Shown here: in pieces, positions 1 to 3,692 of the stretch
Layout: each line of letters starts with the position of its first letter
Position numbering within the stretch: position 1 is the first letter of the stretch
NCBI GenBank assembly: GCA_005883245.1
Contig: VAXT01000108.1
Coordinates: forward strand, 1-6,152
Length of the DNA stretch: 6,152 nucleotides
Source: Actinomycetota bacterium
Lineage (GTDB): Bacteria > Actinomycetota > Thermoleophilia > Gaiellales > Gaiellaceae
Direction: 5' to 3'
Program-made: the position numbers and the translations under genes
Notes under the pieces: model-generated
The model's input: the letters and a program-made list of their open reading frames with translations, nothing else
Database searches by the model: none
What the model was told of the DNA's origin: nothing

Positions 1-781
1 CGATCCGGCCGATCTCCGCCCGGAGCTCCGGGTCGACGGCCGGGGAAGGCGTCTCCTCGACGAGCTTCTGGTGGCGACGCTGGATCGTGCAGTCTCTCTC
101 GCCGAGATGGATCACGGAACCGTGCTCGTCGGCGAGCACCTGCACCTCGACGTGGCGCGGGTTGTCGAGGTAGCGCTCGACGTAGACGGCCGGGTCGGAG
201 AAGTACGCCTGGCCTTCCCGGCGGGCTGCCTCGAACGCACGCTCGACCTCCGCCGGCGAGGCGACGACCTTGAGGCCCTTGCCGCCGCCGCCCGCGGACG
301 CCTTGATCGCGATCGGCCAGCCGATCTCGTCTCCGAGGCGCCGGACGTCGTCCGCAGACTCGACCGGCTCGGTCGTGCCCGGGATGATCGGCACGCCCGC
401 GGCGCTCATCGTCTGGCGCGCGGCGACCTTGGAGCCCATGAGCTCCATCGCCTCCGGCGGCGGGCCGATCCAAACGAGGCCTGCCGCCTCGACCGCGCGC
501 GCGAAGTCGGCGTTCTCGGCGAGAAACCCGTACCCAGGATGCACCGCCTGGGCACCGGAGCGGCCGGCTACGTCGAGGATCCGCTCCTGGTTCAGGTAAC
601 TCTCGGCCGGGGCTCCCGGACCGACGAGGTACGCCTCGTCTGCGAAGGCTGCGTGGAGCGATCCCCGATCGGGCTCCGAGTAGATCGCGACCGACACGAT
701 CTCGAGCTCGCGAAGCGTGCGGCAGATGCGAACGGCGATCTCGCCTCGGTTGGCGACGAGGATCTTCCTGAAGACCGTCAT
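1..781 (-). CDS. accC: Biotin carboxylase subunit of acyl-CoA carboxylase (N-terminal part, runs off the left edge)
   Basis: ATP-dependent carboxylation of biotin, the first half-reaction of acetyl-/propionyl-CoA carboxylase, in the cytoplasm. About 260 residues are visible, starting at ATG 781. They cover the biotin carboxylase N-terminal domain (residues 5-115: ILVANRGEIAVRI, then HPGYGFLAEN at 81-90) and the start of the ATP-grasp domain. Seen: Lys118 and Lys160, expected to bind ATP; the glycine-rich loop ASAGGGGKG at 161-169; RHVEVQ at 209-214; ERDCTIQRRHQK at 228-239, which matches the conserved His/Gln/Lys active-site set of the family. GAGGAG lies at 794-799, 12 bases before the ATG, a rather long spacing. 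The frame is open to the window edge, so it is truncated by the window, not broken. Whether a biotin-carrier domain is fused at the C-terminus, as in actinobacterial alpha subunits, cannot be seen. It lies 117 bases downstream of the MarR gene on the same strand. Confidence 0.96.
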   Translation of the reverse strand, partial: MTVFRKILVANRGEIAVRICRTLRELEIVSVAIYSEPDRGSLHAAFADEAYLVGPGAPAESYLNQERILDVAGRSGAQAVHPGYGFLAENADFARAVEAAGLVWIGPPPEAMELMGSKVAARQTMSAAGVPIIPGTTEPVESADDVRRLGDEIGWPIAIKASAGGGGKGLKVVASPAEVERAFEAARREGQAYFSDPAVYVERYLDNPRHVEVQVLADEHGSVIHLGERDCTIQRRHQKLVEETPSPAVDPELRAEIGRI

Positions 782-898
782 CTCCCGCGTATTCTCCTCG
801 GCGGTGAGGTTCGGCGAGCAGCCGACCCTGGCGCGAGCCGTCGGCGTGCCGAGCCGGACGAGCTCATAGTCATCAACGCCGGGAATCGAATCGCGCGG

Positions 899-1408
899 TT
901 ACGACTTGGCTGAGGCCCCCGAAGTAGTCTCTCGCTGCGCCGCGCGATCGAGCCCGTGGGGCAAGGCCGCGGGGTGGCGCTCCTTCGGCGCGTCGCGGTG
1001 CCCGGCTCGCTCGAGCGTCTCCCAGAGGGCGTGCATCGCGGGGGTCAGGTGAGAGAGCTCCTCGAGGTGAAGCTCGCTGAGCGCTTCCAGCAGCTGCGCG
1101 CCCTTTGGCGTCAGCTGTAGCCGGACGACGCTGTGATTCGCAGGATCCTGCCTCCGGAGGACGAGGCCGGCGCTCTCGGCCCTGTCCACAAGGCCCACCG
1201 CGCTGTGATGGCGCAGGAGGAGATACCGGGCAACCTCCCCGATGGTCGGCCCCTGCGGGTCGGGGTGGCCCCTGACTGCCAGGAGGAGCTGGTGCTGGAC
1301 CGGCGTGAGGCCCACGCCCTCGGCCTCTCGTTCGCTCCAGCGCAGGAACCGGCGCAGTCCCGTCCGCAGCTGGAGAAGTGCCTGATAGTCGGCATCCTCG
1401 ATTCCCAT
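899..1408 (-). CDS. MarR-family transcriptional regulator
   Basis: A 169-residue winged helix-turn-helix regulator of the MarR family, expected to be a dimer that releases DNA on binding a small ligand. Residues 5-50 form the N-terminal dimerisation helix and lead-in (LTPVQHQLLLAVRGH at 34-48). Residues 54-81 are the helix-turn-helix (PTIGEVARYLL, then HHSAVGLVDRAESAG as recognition helix). Residues 82-100 are the wing (RRQDPANHSVVRLQLT), and residues 101-133 the C-terminal dimer helix. The last ~35 residues are polar and charged, probably disordered, and longer than usual for the family. No Shine-Dalgarno precedes ATG 1408. A -10-like TATCGT ends 8 bases before it, so a leaderless transcript is likely, and inverted repeats overlap this promoter, which suggests autorepression. 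It lies upstream of the biotin carboxylase on the same strand, so it may also affect that gene. The ligand is unknown. Confidence 0.92.
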   Translation of the reverse strand: MGIEDADYQALLQLRTGLRRFLRWSEREAEGVGLTPVQHQLLLAVRGHPDPQGPTIGEVARYLLLRHHSAVGLVDRAESAGLVLRRQDPANHSVVRLQLTPKGAQLLEALSELHLEELSHLTPAMHALWETLERAGHRDAPKERHPAALPHGLDRAAQRETTSGASAKS

Positions 1409-1436
1409 ATCGTGCTACGATATCGTTATGCGATAT
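1407..1436. promoter_or_regulatory. Two overlapping 17-bp inverted repeats, probable MarR operator
   Basis: Two sites of the form ATATCG-N5-CGATAT overlap by four bases: 1407-1423 (spacer TGCTA) and 1420-1436 (spacer TTATG). The first extends to a 7-bp arm (ATATCGT/ACGATAT), and the junction is itself a palindrome (ACGATATCGT, 1417-1426). The array covers the MarR start codon and its probable -10, in AT-rich DNA that stands out from its surroundings. The placement fits cooperative binding of two dimers and autorepression. It could also control the divergent repeat-protein gene. Binding by this MarR protein is inferred from position only. Confidence 0.75.
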
Positions 1437-1446
1437 GCCTACGCAA
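1417..1446 (-). promoter_or_regulatory. Probable sigma-70-type promoter of the MarR gene (leaderless)
   Basis: On the minus strand, TTGCGT (1446-1441) is a candidate -35 and TATCGT (1422-1417, TAnnnT form) a candidate -10, with an 18-bp spacer. The -10 ends 8 bases before the A of the MarR ATG, so transcription would begin at or next to the start codon, as is common for leaderless actinobacterial mRNAs. The absence of any Shine-Dalgarno upstream of the ATG supports this. Confidence 0.5.
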
Positions 1447-1600
1447 GGGTCCCTTGTCGGAGGCCGATCACGCGGAGCGGGGGTCTGACGAATTCGTCCC
1501 TGGGTGCGAATCCGCTCCAGACGAGGTCACGAGCCGATGGACGGTTAGGCCGATGGCGCGGGGCTCCATGTAGGCAGTGGCTCCCAGAGGGCGAGAAGAC
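1437..1600 (+). other. Leader upstream of the repeat protein, with base-pairing potential (possible structured RNA)
   Basis: The 204-base gap between the MarR start and the repeat-protein start holds no convincing ORF but several strong pairings. CAAGGG-T-CCCTTG is at 1444-1456. GGAGCGG (1474-1480) pairs perfectly with CCGCTCC (1512-1518), enclosing the 12-bp palindrome GACGAATTCGTC (1487-1498) and the purine-rich GGTGCGAATCC (1503-1513). GCCGATGG occurs twice (about 1533 and 1550). The Shine-Dalgarno of the next gene follows directly. It could be a cis-acting leader RNA, a set of protein sites, or chance pairing in GC-rich DNA. I could not match it to a known riboswitch class. Confidence 0.35.
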
Positions 1601-1612
1601 AAGGAGGTTCTC

Positions 1613-1963
1613 GTGAGCGGGCAAACGACAGACGGAGCTCTCGTAGAACGGCACCTCGGTCGCGCGGAACGCCTCGACCGGCTGACCGAAGTCCCCAGCG
1701 CGCACGTTGGGCGATTCAGCGAGGGCATAGAGCAACTACCCGAGAACCCGGGCAAGATGCGCCAGGGCCGCTTCAGTGACGGCATAGGGCGGCGAGACGA
1801 CGTACCAGGAAAGCTCCATATCGGGCGCTTCAGCCAGGGGAGCGAGCAACTGCCCGAAACCGTGACGAAGCTTCGCACCGGCAGCTTCGCCGACGGACTC
1901 GAGAAGGCGTGGAAACGAAGTCGGCGACCTGAGCCAACTCGACCACTCCGGCGAGCTGCATAG
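1613..1963 (+). CDS. Small protein of tandem 19-residue GRFS-[DE]-GIEQLPE repeats, function unknown
   Basis: I do not recognise a named family. The start chosen is GTG 1613, because a textbook AAGGAGG (1601-1607) lies 5 bases before it; an in-frame ATG at 1577 lacks such a site. This gives 116 residues. Glycines at 33, 52, 71 and 90 mark four units with an exact period of 19 residues, consensus roughly G-R-F-S-[DE]-G-I-E-Q-L-P-E-x-P-x-K-[LM]-R-x. Unit 2 is diverged in its middle (GRRDD) and unit 4 breaks down into a basic tail (KRSRRPEPTRPLRRAA). Residues 16-32 (GRAERLDRLTEVPSAHV) look like a worn, shortened extra unit. There is no signal peptide or membrane segment, and the protein is charged and hydrophilic, so probably cytoplasmic. 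Codons such as ATA and CTA, rare at this GC content, occur in it. It is divergent from the MarR gene and shares its operator region, so MarR control is plausible. Confidence 0.8.
   Translation: MSGQTTDGALVERHLGRAERLDRLTEVPSAHVGRFSEGIEQLPENPGKMRQGRFSDGIGRRDDVPGKLHIGRFSQGSEQLPETVTKLRTGSFADGLEKAWKRSRRPEPTRPLRRAA
1709..1936 (+). repeat. Four coding tandem repeats, 57 bp each
   Basis: Units are 1709-1765, 1766-1822, 1823-1879 and the diverged 1880-1936, each starting at the Gly codon of the G-[RS]-F-[SA] motif. Length is conserved exactly at 57 bp while third positions vary widely (for example ggg cga ttc agc, ggc cgc ttc agt, gggcgcttcagc, ggcagcttcgcc). This indicates an old amplification kept for its amino-acid pattern, not a fresh slippage array. 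Confidence 0.9.
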
Positions 1964-1970
1964 GCGGGAC

Positions 1971-2003
1971 GCTCGCTGCGTGCAGCCGTCGCGCCGAGCG
2001 AGC
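1971..2003 (+). terminator. Possible hairpin terminator after the repeat-protein gene
   Basis: GCTCGCT (1971-1977) and AGCGAGC (1997-2003) form a perfect 7-bp stem, with GCG/CGC able to pair further inside the 19-base loop. It begins 7 bases after the TAG stop of the repeat protein. There is no T-tract, which is common for actinobacterial terminators but weakens the call. It sits between convergent features, so it could act in both directions. Confidence 0.35.
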
Positions 2004-2143
2004 CGACGTCGGGCCGCAGCGGCCGGTAGCTGTCAGCGGCACGTCCTCGACCATCCACGGAACAGCCGTCGCGCCTCGAGGAAGACTCTGCTTCGAGCAG
2101 CTCGCGCTCGTCCCTGCGCTCGCGCTGACGTGATCTCGGGGCT
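1985..2143 (-). pseudogene. Decayed tandem copy of the epsilon-like gene
   Basis: Three landmarks of the intact gene at 2147-2362 recur in the same order and orientation. CGAGATCACG (encoding EIT) appears at 2129-2138, matching 2345-2354. A block reading RDERELLEAESSSRRDG matches PEERAALIAALAERREG at 7 of 17 positions. CCGCTGACAGCTACCGG (2023-2039) matches 2264-2280 at 16 of 17 bases and encodes ADSYR against ADGYR. The outer landmarks are 25 bases further apart than in the intact gene, which fits an 8-codon insertion plus a 1-base frameshift found on alignment. No start codon remains at the expected place. It directly follows the intact gene, as expected for a tandem duplication. The alignment was made by eye. 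Confidence 0.42.
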
Positions 2144-2146
2144 CGA

Positions 2147-2362
2147 CTACGCGCGGCCGGTGCCCCGCCGGCTACTCCGCGGCGACCCTCCTGCCGGTGC
2201 TGCGCGGGACATGAAGTCGTCTGAATCGACGTTCTCGAGCAGCCCGGCCAGCCGCCAGACGCTCCGGTAGCCGTCAGCGGAGCCCTCACGCCGCTCTGCG
2301 AGTGCGGCTATGAGCGCGGCTCGTTCCTCGGGCGACGGTTCCGGCGTGATCTCGATCTCCAT
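2147..2362 (-). CDS. Small protein resembling the acyl-CoA carboxylase epsilon subunit
   Basis: A 71-residue ORF from ATG 2362, or 73 residues from GTG 2368. Its N-terminus, MEIEITPEPSPEERAALIAAL, has the beta-strand, then Pro-[ST]-Pro-Glu-Glu, then Ala/Leu helix layout of actinobacterial acyl-CoA carboxylase epsilon subunits. It continues with a short variable stretch and a Trp-containing segment (YRSVWRLAGLLENVD, residues 30-44) near where that family normally ends. The last ~25 residues are Ser/Arg/Gly-rich and look like read-through into non-conserved sequence. In that family the protein helps assemble the biotin carboxylase with the carboxyltransferase beta subunit. Both of those genes lie on the same strand at the window edges, which supports the role. 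There is no Shine-Dalgarno; TAGTCT ends 8 bases before ATG 2362, the same spacing as at the MarR gene, so leaderless initiation there is my choice. It is divergent from the NlpC/P60 gene, about 45 bases away. Confidence 0.55.
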   Translation of the reverse strand: MEIEITPEPSPEERAALIAALAERREGSADGYRSVWRLAGLLENVDSDDFMSRAAPAGGSPRSSRRGTGRA

Positions 2363-2370
2363 CTGCACAG

Positions 2371-2376
2371 AGACTA
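2371..2376 (-). promoter_or_regulatory. Candidate -10 element for the epsilon-like gene
   Basis: TAGTCT on the minus strand (2376-2371, TAnnnT form) ends 8 bases before ATG 2362 in a gene without a Shine-Dalgarno. No convincing -35 is visible 16-18 bases further up. The 47-base gap to the divergent GTG at 2410 would have to hold promoters for both genes. Confidence 0.28.
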
Positions 2377-2409
2377 AAGCTCGACAGCGGAACAGACGAT
2401 CTCCGGGGT

Positions 2410-3435
2410 GTGAGACGCCTGCGCCTGTTCACCGTGCTCGCATGCTTGATCGCCGGTCTCGCGACCGCCCCGGCGGCTTCGCCGGCGAAGGCGAGCCGTT
2501 CCTGGGCTCAGCCGCAGATCAGGCTCGTGGTGGGCCGTGGTCTGATGGCGAGGAGCGTCGCCTCTTTCCGGCCCAACGACACCCTGACGCAGGGCGAGCT
2601 CAGCGAGCTGGTCGCCTCCCTCACGCAAGGGACGCCCCGGCCGGTCGGCGACCCGTCCGCCCCGGTGACGATGGCTCAGCTCGACGCCCGCCTCGTCCGC
2701 GTCCTCGAGCTGAGTGACGAGGCGGCCTCGTTCTACGAGGCGGCTTCAGCAGCAGGCCTCCGTCCGCCCGCGAGGTTCGGTACCGAGGTGGTCGCCCGCC
2801 TCCTCGGCCTGCGCACGAACCACACCGCAGGCCAGGACGACCTCGAGCGGCTCCCCAACGACCCCGCGCCGCGGGCGGAAGCCGCTTACTCGGTGGCCCA
2901 GCTGCTCAACCTGTCTCCTGCCGAGAAGGGCGAGGTCGAGGACGAAGCTGCGACGTTCGAGCTCCCGGTGCTCACGGCCTGGCAGCAGCGCGTGCTGACG
3001 ACTGCCGTGAGGTTCATCGGTTACCCGTACGTCTGGGGCGGGGAGTACGAGCGGCCGCAGTCACCCTATGGGCTGCAGGCCCAGGGCGGGTTCGACTGCT
3101 CCGGGTTCGCCTGGCGCGTCTACAAGGTTCAGTCGTATCCAGGCGCCCCGCAGCTCGCCGACACGCTGCGTGGCCGGACCGCCGCAGCGATGGCCGGCGA
3201 AGTGCCACGCCGAACGCGGATCAAGCCGGCGCGATTGTGGCCGGCAGACCTGATGTTCTTCGGCCCCGGCGGTCCACAAGCCCAGCCGTCGCGAGTCGAC
3301 CACGTCGGCATCTATCTCGGTAACGGCTGGCTCATCCATTCGTCGGGCTACGGCGTCGCCCTCGAGCCGGTGGCCGGCTGGTACCAGCGCCGGCTCACCT
3401 GGGGCCGTCGGCCGCTCGCCGAGGCCGGCCTTTAG
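2410..3435 (+). CDS. Secreted NlpC/P60 cell-wall peptidase with N-terminal SLH-like domains
   Basis: Predicted to cleave peptide cross-bridges or stems of peptidoglycan outside the membrane. Of 341 residues, 1-28 are a signal peptide: basic RRLRL, hydrophobic FTVLACLIAGLATA, then small residues with cleavage near ASPAKA. Residues 35-72 resemble an S-layer-homology repeat (GRGLMARS..SFRPNDTLTQGELSELVASL), and about 87-168 hold further, weaker SLH-like units (RLPNDPAPRAEAAYSVAQLL), suggesting attachment to the wall. Residues 190-335 are the NlpC/P60 domain: YPYVWGG at 205-211, catalytic Cys230 in GGFDCSGF, His298 in DHVGIYLGNG, and His310 in LIHSSG as third polar residue. All are present, so it should be active. 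Start GTG 2410 begins the signal peptide directly; only a weak CCGGGG lies before it. It is upstream of the membrane miniprotein and GGDEF/HD-GYP genes, in the same direction with a 117-base gap. Confidence 0.93.
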   Translation: MRRLRLFTVLACLIAGLATAPAASPAKASRSWAQPQIRLVVGRGLMARSVASFRPNDTLTQGELSELVASLTQGTPRPVGDPSAPVTMAQLDARLVRVLELSDEAASFYEAASAAGLRPPARFGTEVVARLLGLRTNHTAGQDDLERLPNDPAPRAEAAYSVAQLLNLSPAEKGEVEDEAATFELPVLTAWQQRVLTTAVRFIGYPYVWGGEYERPQSPYGLQAQGGFDCSGFAWRVYKVQSYPGAPQLADTLRGRTAAAMAGEVPRRTRIKPARLWPADLMFFGPGGPQAQPSRVDHVGIYLGNGWLIHSSGYGVALEPVAGWYQRRLTWGRRPLAEAGL

Positions 3436-3439
3436 CGGC

Positions 3440-3475
3440 CCTGAAGCCATCTTTTCAGGCGGGAGTTTTCCCCCG
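3440..3475 (+). terminator. Possible tandem hairpins after the NlpC/P60 gene
   Basis: CCTGAA (3440-3445) pairs with TTCAGG (3454-3459) around an 8-base loop, starting 5 bases after the stop. A second weak hairpin, CGGG/CCCG (3460-3463 with 3472-3475), has a T-rich loop. Neither is followed by a clean T-tract, so termination may be absent or partial. If it works, it separates the hydrolase from the downstream pair. Confidence 0.28.
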
Positions 3476-3552
3476 AATGGGTGATTACCTGGGCCCTCGC
3501 GGTCGGGAGAATCGCCTTTGCCCGCAGTTCTCTGACCTGGGAGGAAACGAAA

Positions 3553-3666
3553 GTGCTCGAATGGAAGCCCCGTTTCACTGCGATCCTGGTCGTTCTGACG
3601 CTCGCCCTGACCGCGGCTCTGGCCAGCGGCTATGCCGAGTGGTTCTTCGACAACTGGGAGTGGTAG
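3553..3666 (+). CDS. 37-residue single-pass membrane miniprotein with aromatic tail
   Basis: I do not recognise a named family. The frame is open from an upstream ATG at 3481, but GTG 3553 is chosen because GGAGGAA (3540-3546) lies 6 bases before it, and the protein from there has sensible architecture. Residues 1-7 are a short polar head (MLEWKPR). Residues 8-25 form one strongly hydrophobic helix (FTAILVVLTLALTAALAS). Residues 26-37 form a tail very rich in aromatic and acidic residues (GYAEWFFDNWEW, with three Trp). The positive charges at the N-terminal end would favour an N-inside orientation with the tail outside. It could also be read as an uncleaved signal-like anchor. Its stop is 26 bases before the GGDEF/HD-GYP start, in the same direction, so the two are probably co-transcribed and the miniprotein may act with that membrane enzyme. 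Confidence 0.68.
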   Translation: MLEWKPRFTAILVVLTLALTAALASGYAEWFFDNWEW

Positions 3667-3692
3667 GCGGCTGAGGTAAGAGAGGGGGAGCC

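Noticed and set aside
782..898. Imperfect hairpin and TTGATG/ACTATG-like elements between the MarR and biotin carboxylase genes
   Set aside because: The stem has a bulge and no T-tract, and no -35/-10 pair with acceptable spacing could be built, so neither a terminator nor a promoter is claimed.
71..913. 280-codon plus-strand open frame
   Set aside because: It mirrors the biotin carboxylase, whose conserved motifs are unmistakable on the other strand.
1503..1513. GGTGCGAATCC, as in the cobalamin riboswitch core
   Set aside because: The conserved GCCACTG segment does not follow on this strand at the expected distance (GCCACTG occurs only on the opposite strand near 1580), and the downstream gene has no link to cobalamin.
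1485..1518. CTGACGA followed by GAAT and a closing stem, resembling a hammerhead ribozyme core
   Set aside because: There is no stem I between a cleavage site and CTGACGA, GAAA is replaced by GAAT, and the segment between has no proper stem II. Chance match of a short motif.
1468..2289. 273-codon minus-strand open frame
   Set aside because: It is antisense to the repeat-protein gene and Arg/Ser-rich with no coherent domain. Only a short stretch of it (2023-2120) is meaningful, as part of the decayed epsilon copy.
3436..3552. Possible cyclic di-GMP riboswitch before the cyclic di-GMP gene pair
   Set aside because: None of the conserved class I or II core sequences could be found. The only structures are weak hairpins near 3440-3475.
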